Source of the DNA: Aporrectodea caliginosa
Lineage: Eukaryota > Annelida > Clitellata > Crassiclitellata > Lumbricidae
Assembly (NCBI GenBank): GCA_020284085.1
Contig: JACEVL010000109.1
Location: 124,001 to 188,000 of the forward strand
DNA length: 64,000 nt
Reading direction: 5' to 3'
A model generated the notes under the pieces. It was given only the letters and a program-made list of their open reading frames with translations, was not told the origin of the DNA and did not search any database. Both the position numbers and the translations under genes were made by a program. The stretch's first letter is position 1; each line of letters begins with the position of its first letter. Of the stretch, positions 1-9,170 are shown in pieces.

Positions 1-949
1 CGCCAGTAGCCTAAACTTACGCACTGTATCCTTCAGGCTCCGATTCTATAAGCTTGCCATGGATTGTTATTAGATTCTTTTAACCACCTAATCACGCCGC
101 ATGTAATGTATGTACGTAATTTCTCATTTTGACATTCTAAATTATTCGCCATTGTATGTGTTTTAGCGTAGGTAGACTGCAAGTTGGATTGACGTAAGGA
201 ATTCTTGCTAAATAGAAGTGGGATTGATGAAAATAATTATTGCTTAAATAGAAGGGGGATTGATGAATAATAATTTGTCTATTACTACCTACTAAAATAA
301 ATTTTACTATAGCTTCAAACCTCATAACCATTTTCTTGCCCTATTAAAGTTGTTGAGAATTATTGAGAGCTGCTAAACTTTATTATATTTTAGACATTGG
401 TTATTGCTCAGAGTTTAAGACTTATGGTTAATTCAGAACTTTACATCCTTGACAGGATCTGAATCAGAGAAAATAGATCAGACATTTAAGCAAGTTGAAC
501 TCACATGATTGAGTTCAAATTCCCAAAGGTTCATTCTTATGAAATTGGTTACCTGTGATTTTTACATGATACCTAATTTAAACTTGGTTTAAAAAGTGCA
601 TACAACTCATTTGAACATTAGGGTGAAATAACTAATTCCGATAGTGGAATAATGACAATTTAAGTCTTTGTTTAATGTGTTTGTTGCCATCATCATAAAT
701 AATGGCTACTGTTATTTAAGTGGCTATTCTGAGCTGAATCTTTGTCCATTTCTAAAGTTGTTTCTATCTCAAACTTGGCTTATATGTATTGTATGTGATT
801 ATGCTGATTTCTAATTAATTCCACTAGTTAAACAAATAAATGGCATAAAAATAAAGCGATGTATTCTTTTAGGTTTGCACTGAGTGAAGTTAATATTTTG
901 TTACCAGGTAACTTCATGCTGATCAAGGCTATCAACCAGCAATTACAAA
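1..949. other. AT-rich stretch upstream of the zinc-finger exon
   Basis: I see no convincing gene here. The only structure is an imperfect tandem duplication of about 35 bp at roughly 207-270, around the shared words AATAGAAG and GGGATTGATGAA. An acceptor-like site ending at 907 and another ending at 939 lie just before the zinc-finger exon, so earlier exons of that gene may lie outside the window. Confidence 0.4.
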
Positions 950-1300
950 ATGAACCTTTCGCAGCCAGGTCAGAAATCACTTGGCTTTGAGAGACAAATG
1001 AAGAAAATCAAGGCAAGCCGCTCCAAAGAAAAGACAAACGAATGTAGAATATGTAAGAAAATGTTTAAGTACGCATCTGGCCTGAAGAGGCACATGATAG
1101 TCCACACTGGAGAGAAGCCTTACGTTTGCTTGCAGTGTCAGAAAGCATTTTCATTCTATTCTAGTCTGAAGACACATGCTAGAACCCATACTGTAGGTGA
1201 ACCATATCGATGTCAGCTATGCGATAAAGTGTTTAGACAACTTGCACATCTGAAGATCCACAAGAGGACCCATTTCAGCGAGAGACCTTGTAATTGCCAG
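950..1300 (+). CDS. Exon 1 (visible): C2H2 zinc-finger part of a zinc-finger/RD-repeat/anticodon-binding gene
   Basis: The exon encodes 117 residues with three classical C2H2 zinc fingers: C32-C35/H48-H52, C60-C63/H76-H80 and C88-C91/H104-H108. The first two are joined by a TGEKPY linker and the second and third by a TVGEPY linker. Such fingers normally bind DNA or RNA in the nucleus. The exon ends in phase 0 at a good donor (CCAG then GTATGT at 1301), which matches the phase-0 acceptor at 2374. The start is uncertain. ATG 950 is the first in-frame ATG after an in-frame stop at 920-922, but an acceptor ending at 939 could instead join a missing upstream exon. A basic segment rich in K and R precedes the fingers. 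The finger type is certain; whether the exon belongs to the downstream chain is inferred from phase and strand. Confidence 0.72.
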
Positions 1301-1522
1301 GTATGTTGCATGTAATTGCGTCCTCACTGTAGCAATCATTGATAACAGTGTTAAACCTATAATTATGTAAGTCCAAACTCGAAAGGATAATTCTGCAGGA
1401 AGATGCTTTGAAAATCATTCTATTTCATCACACTAGCAGTTTTCATCTGTTGGCAGTATAAGTAGCTAAGTCATGTTTAATCAACGCAACGGTGATACTA
1501 GAGGGTTTATGTGAGGCTATGG

Positions 1523-1876
1523 CAGAGGTGTCAAGAGCTGGCCCACGGCCATTTCTGGCCGGCCAATGATGTTTTTCTGGCCTACAGAGCCTTGAATTTT
1601 TTATATGGACTACACATATTTGAGAATAAAAGTTCCAATTTGTCATTTTTAAGGCTTAATGAGTTTTTATGTGATGTTTGTGACTGATACCAGATCAAAA
1701 TTAAGAATTTTAAAGCCTAATTTAACTGTTTGTTTGCTAAAAAATGCACCATTTAAGATTTAGTTTTGCCCCATAGATCCTTACCCCATTTTGCTCAGGT
1801 GCCTTTGGCACTCTGGCCCACCAGTTGCTTGAAACTATAGCCACTGGCCCACAATTAGAAATGGTTAGACACCCTG
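1523..1876. mobile_element. Non-autonomous hAT element (MITE) with 8-bp target duplication
   Basis: The ends are inverted (CAGAGGTGTC at the left, GACACCCTG at the right), as in Charlie-like hAT transposons. A perfect 8-bp target duplication GGCTATGG occupies 1515-1522 and 1877-1884. The interior of 354 bp has no coding capacity. It lies in the first visible intron of the zinc-finger/RD gene. Confidence 0.85.
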
Positions 1877-1939
1877 GGCTATGGATATCAAACTCTTGAT
1901 GGGTGTAAACATGAACACTTGGCTTCAGGTGTTATAGTG

Positions 1940-2302
1940 CAATGCTTCTCAAACTTTTCAGTGTCACGGACCGGCAGAAATTAATTTTCTGTGTCACGGA
2001 CCGGCAGGAATTTTTCCACTGCAGGAGGACCAGTGCCAAATTTATTAATTATTTCTCTGTTTCGTTTTTGATCACTTAAATTCATCAAAAATTTATTTCA
2101 ACGCATGTTTACCCAATTATGTGACTATACTGCCCTATAAATGCTATCCTAATAAGTCTTTTTGTTTTGACTTTTAAAAGTATAAAAGTCATTTCTTGAT
2201 TCCGAGACAATGTAGACCAGTTTCTTGACTCACTTTGCAAACCGTCAACTGAGGACTAGCGAACCGGCACCGGTCCGCGGACCACCACTTTGGGAAGCAC
2301 TG
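1940..2302. mobile_element. Second non-autonomous hAT element with 8-bp target duplication
   Basis: The terminal inverted repeats CAATGCTTCTCAAACT and the complement of TTTGGGAAGCACTG bound a 363-bp element. The perfect 8-bp duplication TTATAGTG is at 1932-1939 and 2303-2310. Inside, GTCACGGACCGGCAG is repeated near the left end, and the right end carries CCGGTCCGCGGACC. It lies only 55 bp after the previous MITE and 64 bp before the next exon. Confidence 0.87.
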
Positions 2303-2374
2303 TTATAGTGCACTTATTAAATTGGCTTTAATCGTGATGATGGCTTTGTTAAATGGTTGACTGTTGTGAATCAG

Positions 2375-2727
2375 GTATCATCAAAACATCTGAAACAACT
2401 GAAGGACACAATTGATATGTTGCTTGCTGCTATGCCAGAGTCTTCAACAGCCTCCGTTGTGGCTTCTGTTGGAACCGCAGCTGAAACGGTGCCAGACACA
2501 GGCAGCACACATGCTCTGCCTGGCACAAGTAATTCAATTATTCGACAACAGGAAACATCAGCTAGAAGTCGCCTAAAATTTACCAGTTTGGACATTCAGC
2601 CGTTGCCAAATGTAAACTTCAGAAAGCAGCAAGCAGTGAGAGATGGATCTTCAAAGGCCATTAGCAAGCACCAAAGAACAGAGAACAGACAACTGGGATC
2701 GAATGCTTTACGAAGACCATGTCCACC
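2375..2727 (+). CDS. Exon 2: serine/threonine-rich linker of the zinc-finger/RD gene
   Basis: The acceptor (GTGAATCAG, exon from 2375) opens in phase 0, as required by the donor at 1300. The exon encodes about 117 residues: a short predicted helix (VSSKHLKQLKDTIDMLL), then a low-complexity part rich in S, T, A and V, then a basic stretch. It ends after two bases of a codon at donor GTATGT (2728), which fits the next exon. I recognise no domain. Coding is supported by the open frame, the splice sites on both sides and the matching phases, not by homology. Confidence 0.65.
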
Positions 2728-2944
2728 GTATGTTATATTTCATCATGTTGATAAAGCAGTTTTTCTTAACTTTATGTACCCACTCAGCTACTGCATTTGT
2801 TCTATTTTGCATCATTATAAGACAATTCGATTATAAAATGTTATATGGTTGTAAATTTTGGAACGTAGATCCAAATTAATATTTGCTTTGTAACATGCCC
2901 AGTCTGTAATGCCATCTTGTCATGTTCTGGTGTGACTTGATAGT

Positions 2945-3300
2945 GGTTGGTAATGAGGACAGTACATGGTTCGAGCCTCCCTGTGGCAGTTACTGCATGG
3001 AGCCAGCTAGCCCAGTTAGCTACATTGGTAAGAGCATACATAGGCTGCGCGAGTGTGCGTCTCATGTGCCTCTGTGAAAGAGATCATGCGGATCGCAGTT
3101 CGCTTCCCGATGCTGTCCTGTTTCAGAGATTTAAATCTTGGGCTAGCATGGTCCTTGCACGTAGACCCTAAATGGCGTGGCGTCCATTCAAATGGTCGAG
3201 CAGTGGTGCAGCCTGTCACCCGATCAATAAATTGAAAAATGAGCAGGGTTGAGGCCATAATATGGTCGCTATAGAAAAATGCGAACATTTACATTTACAC
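2945..3300 (+). mobile_element. tRNA-derived SINE-like sequence
   Basis: The stretch holds pol III-type boxes: an A-box-like AGCTACATTGGTAAGAGCA near 3016 and a B-box-like GTTCGCTTCCCG near 3098, after an earlier partial head with GGTTCGAGCC near 2970. It ends with GGTCGCTATAGAAAAATGCG, also seen in the SINE-like copy ending near 35515. It lies in an intron of the zinc-finger/RD gene. Boundaries are approximate. Confidence 0.55.
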
Positions 3301-3839
3301 AGTGACGAAATTTGTGAACTTCTGAAGTATGTTTGTATGTGACAGGGCTCTCAATGGTCAAGTGCTGTAATGAGCTGTAATGTTTATACATGGTTATATC
3401 CAAATGAGCTAGCAGCTGACCTAATAACTTTAAATCTATTCAAATCAGAGCAGCAGTTGTTGAATAGTCTAAGGTAGGATAAAGTAATATGCATTGTTTG
3501 TATTTCATTTTGTGGTTTTAGATGTTGTCCAAAGCATAAATGACAATTATATCCAACAGTAGAATCTTTTTCTTTTTCAAATTATATAAACCAAATTTTA
3601 TCTTGTGATGTAGTTGTATTTTTAGCAGAATTTATTTGACGCTGTACTGCTGGAGGTTGAAAGCAGTCAATAAACATGAAGGAAAATAAACTCAAACAGA
3701 AATATTCCAAGAGTATTGGAAAGTTTTTCTATTCAAACACTAAAGAAATGATTCTAGGTTGCCAAGAGAATGATCATATATGAAGGGTCACATCTTTTGC
3801 CTTACTGGTTTCTTAGATGCTGTTCATATTTGTTTTCAG
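3301..3839. other. Intron remainder without recognisable features
   Basis: AT-rich intronic sequence between the SINE-like element and the next acceptor (TGTTTTCAG at 3831-3839). I see nothing else in it. Confidence 0.5.
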
Positions 3840-3972
3840 TGAACAGTACCGTGAAATTAAGAGAACAGCTGCCACTGATTATACCATCGCAGATAAGACA
3901 GCGTTCAGAAAGGACAACGTTCAGCCTCTGCTGAGACTTCCGGGTGATTCAGATCACTTTGGCTCTGACAAG
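3840..3972 (+). CDS. Exon 3: short linker exon of the zinc-finger/RD gene
   Basis: The acceptor TGTTTTCAG is followed by one base that completes the codon split at 2727, so phase is conserved. The exon encodes about 44 residues (EQYREIKRTAATDYT at the start, GDSDHFGSDK at the end) and stops at a phase-0 boundary before GTCCAT, a weak but legal donor. No known domain is visible. Phase compatibility on both sides is the main support. Confidence 0.6.
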
Positions 3973-4453
3973 GTCCATTCATTTTTCAGTGGAGTCATTT
4001 CATTTGTGGCTATATTTGTTTGAATATATTATTTGTGTTGTGTTTTTAGTCATACAATGTCAGATTATTTAACCAAGAGAGCTAAATTTTGGTTGAGAAA
4101 TGGAGAAGTAGGATGCCAGGATTGCCAGAGTTAAAATTGACATTTTTAGATTTGTGCTTCGTTTATACAGGATTTGCTCTGTGCCACAAAATATCATATA
4201 AAAGTACACAACATTTTTTAGAAATAAACTGGTAATAAGTTGTCATGCTCGGTTTTTATACCATTTGTCACTGCTTCTGATGTCTGGTCAATATCAATAT
4301 GTGATAGTAGTTTGGCAGTTGTCCTCAAAAACTGCATCATAGTTTCCTAAATATTAACATATTCTTATTCTATGAGTGCTTGGGAATGAGAATTCATATG
4401 ATTTGTCATATGATTACCTTTTCTATGTCTTAGTATCGATAGTTTATTTTCAG
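3973..4453. other. Intron without recognisable features
   Basis: A 481-bp AT-rich intron between exon 3 and the RD-repeat exon. I see no repeat or RNA gene in it. Confidence 0.5.
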
Positions 4454-5737
4454 CAGGTTGTCAGAAGAGGAGAATCAGGTGATGGGAGTTCGAAGCATCA
4501 CCATAACAAGATTGGAGACCTATGGGGCTGTACAACTTCTCAGTCGAAACGTCTAACAGAATACTTTCATGACCAAGAAATTTTCTCTGAACGTGCAGCA
4601 ATGAAGTCACCAAGAAGCGACTATAACAACAGAAAAGGAGATGGGATCAAACAGCCTGAGGAAAATGGATGTTCAAGAGAGTATCACAGACAAGTTCAGA
4701 AAAGTAGAGATAGAGAGAGAGAAACAGATAGGGACAAGGAAAGGTCAAGTGATAGGGATAGAGAAAGAGACTTAGACAGGTCCAGGGTCACGTCAAGGGA
4801 TAGAGAAAGAGACATGAATAGAGAGGGAGATGGAGACAGGTCTAGGGTCATGTCAAGGGATGGGGAAAGAGATGGGAACAGAGAGAGAGACGGAGACAGG
4901 TCCAGGGTCTCATCAAGGGATAGAGAAAGAGAAGGGAACACAGAGAGAGAGACGGAGACAGGTCCAGGGTCACATCAAGGGAAGGGATAGAGAGAGAGAA
5001 GGGAACAGAGAGATAGATGGAGACAGGTCCAAGGTCTCATCAAGGGATAGAGAAAGAGAAGCGAACACAGAGAGAGACGGAGACAGGTCCAGGGTCTCAT
5101 CAAGGGATAGAGAAAGAGATGGAAACAGAGAGAGAGATGGAGACAGGTCCAAGGTCTCATCAAGGGATAGAGAAAGAGAAGGGAACACAGAGAGAGACGG
5201 AGACAGGTCCAGGGTCTCATCAAGGGATAGAGAAAGAGATGGAAACAAAGAGAGAGATGGAGACAGGTCCAAGGTCGCGTCAAAGGATAGAGAAAGAGAT
5301 GGAAACAGAGAGAGAGACGGAGACAGGTCCAGGGTCACGTCAAGGGACGAAGAAAGTGACGGAGACAGGTCCAAGGTCATGTCAAGGGATGGAGAAAGAG
5401 ATGGCAACAGAGAGAGAGACCGGACCAGGTCCACAGATAGAGTTCGAGACAGGGATGGAGAAATAGAAGGAGAAAGACAATCAAAACCCATGACTAAATC
5501 AGTTTATACCCAAACTGTGAATGTAAATGATCAAGACAGAAAGGAGAGAACCAGTAAAGCCGTTCAAGAAGGGTATCGAGAAAGGTGTCTTGGGTCCACA
5601 AAATGCTCAGTGCAGTCACAAACTGTCGAGGACGAGATGGAGAAAGACGTAGTGTATGCACACACTGTGAAATTAGAACGTAATGTGGATGGTGCAGACA
5701 GTAGTTGCCCGATCAGTGACGGTTCTAGCAATACGAG
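4454..5737 (+). CDS. Exon 4: RD/RE-rich 20-residue repeat domain, frame disrupted inside the repeat
   Basis: The exon opens in phase 0 at a tandem CAGCAG acceptor. About 75 residues of mixed sequence lead into an array of 60-bp units, each encoding about 20 residues such as DRERDGNRERDGDRSRVSSR. After the repeat, frame continues through TKSVYTQTV, SVQSQTV and VVYAHTV and ends after two bases of a codon at donor GTATGT (5738). RD/RE-rich tracts of this kind are common in nuclear RNA-processing and coactivator proteins, including NCOA5. The frame changes inside the array: copies at 4914-4975 and 4976-5040 are 62 and 65 bp instead of 60, a net +7, so no single frame spans the exon. This may be natural slippage, an assembly error or removal by splicing. 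The flanking coding parts look real. Confidence 0.7.
4690..5440 (+). repeat. 60-bp coding minisatellite
   Basis: Head-to-tail units share the core GACAGGTCCARGGTC, TCAAGGGATAGAGAAAGAGA and CAGAGAGAGAYGGA. Most units are 60 bp; a few are shorter or longer. An alternation is visible: GTCTCATCAAGG units with CCAGGG and CCAAGG take turns from 5040 to 5280, suggesting that 120-bp dimers were duplicated. Confidence 0.85.
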
Positions 5738-6669
5738 GTATGTACAAATATTAATTTATTTCTTCAGCTGTATGATGTTTAAAATATGAAAATCCTTGTA
5801 ACGCAGCGTGCTAAATTTTATGCAACTACGTGGTAGAATTTTAGAAATATTTGTGTTATCTTTTGACGTTTGTACATTATGTCAATATTGCAGTTACTGG
5901 TAGACATATAGAAGTTTGCTAAAGTTGTAGTATTATTGCAAATAATTATTGCAAATCTTTGTAATCTGATGTGGCAATTTGCTTTCTCATGCATTGGACC
6001 ATACCACTTGGAACAATCTTTTAATATGCACTGTAACATATCTTATATATATTGAATTGAATTTATTTTGTAACCAAAAACATACAAAAGAAGGTTAACG
6101 ATAACACAATTACATTTGCAAAACATGTTGAGGTTACCACCTAGGAGACCCTTAGGGGTCCGAAGTGTGCCGCTAACAAGAGCCACCTATATATATTGCA
6201 TTTTATATTCTTTATACTTAAATATTACGGTGGTCCACATTTAAACACTTGTGAGTTTTAAAATGGGTCACATTTGCCATACAAGTTGAGTGCACGATCC
6301 ATTCTGCTACCATTCATGACTTACAACATTGTCAGGCCTATTCGTTATTTAGATTGCGCTTGTCGGTTTTATTTTTTGGCTCGTGTTGTAGGCCTACTAG
6401 ATTGCCATTTGGCAGTCTGTACACAGAGAGCTAAATGAGACAGAAAGACTTGTTAGATTCGAAACTCGAACCGAGTGAGAATCTAGTGTTCAGGATTCGG
6501 ACTGGGGCTCGCATCATTGTGTCTCTGACTCGAATTCGATGCATAACGGCTGTGTTAAAATGATGTGACCTTACCCATTAAATGTGCTTGACCTTCTCAA
6601 TGCTGCCCTGTAATCTAAGTAAGAGATTCTGTCCTACTGACAGTTTTTGTTGGGTTATGGTTGTTCCAG
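5738..6669. other. Intron between the RD exon and the anticodon-domain exons
   Basis: I searched this stretch for the synthetase segment that precedes the anticodon-binding domain (a catalytic-core end with HRA and WPxWLSP-type motifs) and found none. It holds a CR1-like 3' end (6045-6190) and otherwise unremarkable AT-rich sequence. Confidence 0.55.
6045..6190 (-). mobile_element. CR1-like LINE 3' terminal fragment
   Basis: Read on the minus strand this contains the same block as the other CR1-like 3' ends: GTTAGCGG, a short hairpin (GACCC-CTAA-GGGTC), then an AT-rich region ending in a TTCAAT tail. It matches the ends at 7643-7840, 16368-16500, 41150-41290 and (opposite strand) 34143-34262. 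Confidence 0.65.
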
Positions 6670-6742
6670 ACTGTTCTTACGTTCACAGAGACTGTACATG
6701 GTCATTCCAGTTTCCTCATCATATAACGACTATGCTCAGAAG
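6670..6742 (+). CDS. Exon 5: start of the threonyl-tRNA-synthetase-type anticodon-binding domain
   Basis: This 73-nt exon has an acceptor at TTGTTCCAG (6661-6669) after a T-rich tract and a donor GTCTGT after CAGAAG (6743). One leading base completes the codon split at 5737. The exon then reads LFLRSQRLYMVIPVSSSY followed by NDYAQK. This matches the first beta strand and helix of the threonyl-tRNA-synthetase anticodon-binding domain, where family members have a MVVPV...YAQKV pattern. An alternative acceptor (GTTCACAG, exon from 6689) keeps the same downstream frame in phase 0 but would not fit the donor at 5737. The usual G-P-T between PV and the helix is replaced by SSS. The identification depends on the continuation in the next two exons, which is strong. 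Confidence 0.72.
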
Positions 6743-7499
6743 GTCTGTCGACACATTCATTGTACAGGGATTTAATTTAACATTTCAGCCATCTTTCAGG
6801 TCTTCAATGGGTTGGTGTGCAGGTTTTTGCATGTGGCCCATGCCTGCAGGTGCTGAAGTTTCATTTGTGATGAGTCAATGTTATTAGAGCCAATGAAGAG
6901 ATAGGTATCATCGGCGTAATATTGATGATGATGATGATAGTTTTTGATTGCTCGAGTTCTCTATTGAATCACTAAAACTAAAAAATAGGTTACAGACATA
7001 TGGATATGTGCCCTTTAAACATGTATTATATCACTGTTGACTTTGTTGAGTTGTCAAAAAGACAAACTGAACATGTTTAGACCATAAAATATATAACTGT
7101 AATTTCATAAAGCCGTCCTTACAAAGTTCCTAAGTGCACACTGAAGCTGGGCAACCATTAAGAGCCATAAGCAAACTGGAAGAGGCTAGTTTTCAGTTTA
7201 GAATGAGAGATAGTCTCTCGGTAGGAGAGTTACGAACATGAGGACTTAGAGAGTTCCAGAAGGAGCAACTGAATGAACACCGGCCAAAAACAAGACGTGT
7301 ATCAGGAACAACATAACTGTCCAACAGATACTGATCAAAGAGAGGATCAGCCTTTAACAGAGTTGCAGGGTGTGACCATGGAAGATAAGTAAGATGGCAG
7401 ATGGTGGATTGTTTTGTGAATTTGTAAAACCCTGGTTATGTATATTAGATAGTACAAGTTGTAGATGGTAGCCATGTGTCTTTCTTTGGTCTGTTGCAG
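6743..7499. other. Intron with a LINE 3' relic and a small ATG microsatellite
   Basis: A (GAT)n run sits near 6923-6942. From about 7125 to 7375 the minus strand resembles the C-terminal coding end of CR1-like LINEs (VAPS, RNSP and related words seen again at 44090-44290). Nothing else is recognisable. Confidence 0.45.
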
Positions 7500-7614
7500 G
7501 TGAAAAGCGAGTTGGTTGCAGCCGGTTTTACATGTGAAGCTGATCTCAACTCTCGCGACACGATGAACATGAAGATCGTAAAGGCTCATCGGGCTCAGTT
7601 CAACTTCATCCTTG
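7500..7614 (+). CDS. Exon 6: middle of the anticodon-binding domain (threonyl-tRNA-synthetase type)
   Basis: The acceptor TTGCAG is followed by VKSELVAAGFTCEADLNSR, then DTMNMKIVKAHRAQFNFIL. The pattern V-x6-AGF-x-C/A-x-DL, then an L/MNxKI helix and the AQxNFIL strand is diagnostic of the anticodon-binding domain of threonyl-tRNA synthetases. Family members usually have QLAQYNFIL where this protein has HRAQFNFIL. The exon starts in phase 0 and ends after one base of a codon before donor GTAGGC. That split codon becomes Val with the next exon. In true synthetases this domain reads the anticodon loop of tRNA-Thr; an orphan domain could bind another RNA or a protein. Confidence 0.85.
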
Positions 7615-8004
7615 GTAGGCAGACTGGTTTATTGCTCTCTGATCAAATCAAATCAAATCAAATCAAATCAATTTATTGCAACCCAAAAACATAACAGAAA
7701 TATATATCTAATTGCAACTCAGAAAAAACATAACAACAATATATATCACATAACGACATAAAGAGAAAAAGAAACCAGGGTAGCAAAAGGGAAACCCAGA
7801 AGGGATATGATCCCGCTTAAGTAGGGTCCCCGTGCCTTTGTATTCTGTAACCTAAATTCATTATTGGCCTGTGAAAGAAAGAGAGATATAATGGTAAGGG
7901 CCTAATTAAATCAAATCATTGCATGAAAAGAAAAACTTAATTATAATCTTAACTAAGAACTTAACTAAATGCGGCTTTGTGCCATTCACGGTAATGTGAA
8001 GATG

Positions 8005-8357
8005 CTATGCAGATAAAAGAAGGTGTGTACGTAATCTTTTTTTAAAGATGAACAAATTATTAGACATGAGTATATAGGAAGGGATTGCATTCCATATCAG
8101 TGTCCCCTGAGACTTGATTGTATGGAGCCGAGCGTTGGAATGAACCTTAACAGAACGGAAAGTGGAGGCATTTCTAGTATAGTGGGAGTGTATATCATAA
8201 GCGTGGGGCAAGAAATCTTTGAATATCGGTGGGAGAAGTCCGTGCTCCAATCGAAAAAAGAACTCCCCAACTTGAAAATCCCTAATTTGGTCGATATTCA
8301 GTATTTTCAATTCTCTAAACAGTGGGGCAGTATGTGCCCATTTTCTAACACCAGCAA
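8005..8357 (-). pseudogene. LINE C-terminal domain, third frame segment
   Basis: This segment continues the reverse transcriptase of the LINE after a break near 8360. There one A appears to be missing from an A-run (CAAAAAGGG), which turns KRAVRLIAG into KGLFD and a stop. The C-terminal part includes FRLEHGLLPP and GTLIWNAIPSYI, the same terminal domain as in the second LINE (GPGVWSRIPLSI). Known CR1-clade elements end with such a domain. Confidence 0.75.
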
Positions 8358-9170
8358 TTAATCGAACAGCCCTTTTTGTATAATTACCAATCTTATCAAC
8401 CTAGAGGGATAGGTCATTGCCCAAATCAAATTACAATAGCTAAGATATGGATAGATGAGTGCATAATATAGATTTAACTTAACAGATTGAGGCAACAGAT
8501 AAGCAATACGACTCAAAATTCCAACATTCTTAGCAATCTTATTAGAAATCTCATTAATGTGCACTTTCCATGTCAGATGTTGATCGATATGTACCCCCAG
8601 GAATCTAGTTGATTCAACCTGTGTAAGAGGAGCATCTTTGATTGTTATACCCAAATTCTCACTAGGTGGTGTTTTTCTATGAGACTTGAATAAGATGTAA
8701 TTGGTTTTATCAAGATTCAATGAAAGTTTATTCGCCGCAAACCATTCATTTATTTTAGCAAGTTCCACATTCACAAGGCGCACCAGCTCCATCCAAGATC
8801 CATGGGAGTAAAAGACATTAGTATCATCCGCAAATAATATGAAGTACAAGGTAGGCGAAGTTTTAGCTAGGTCATTAATGTAAAGAAGGAATAGTAATGG
8901 CCCAAGGTTGGATCCTTGAGGGACACCATATTTAATCCAATTAAGTTCTGACCATACACCATTGCAGAGGACCCTTTGAGAACGTTTATCAAGATAACTT
9001 GCAAACCAGTTTAGTTGGGTACCTCTGATTCCATAGTATTCTAATTTCTTTAGTAGGATACCATGATCGACCGTATCAAAGGCCTTTGCTAAATCAAAGA
9101 AGACCCCCACCGAGTATTCGTTATTATCAATGGCCCTAGTAATCATATCTTGCATATTGACTAACGCCAT
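8358..9170 (-). pseudogene. LINE reverse transcriptase, second frame segment
   Basis: Carries the RT palm motifs: FFDLAKAFDTVDH, YGVPQGSNLGPLLFLLYIN and the catalytic FADDTN box. It follows from the upstream frame after a break at an A8 run near 9225-9233. The downstream end is a second break. Apart from these two A-run breaks the RT is intact, so the insertion is young or the breaks are sequencing errors. FADDTN with PQGSNLGP points to the CR1/L2 side of LINEs rather than RTE. Confidence 0.82.

Noticed and set aside
6640..6670. A frame reading WVMVVP just before exon 5, resembling the MVVPV strand of threonyl-tRNA synthetase
   Set aside because: It lies in a different frame from the convincing MVIPV...YAQK sequence at 6698-6742 and is probably a coincidence in the polypyrimidine/acceptor region.
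5737..6689. Direct splice from 5737 to the acceptor at 6688
   Set aside because: It would put the anticodon-domain exon out of frame; the acceptor at 6669 is the one that fits.
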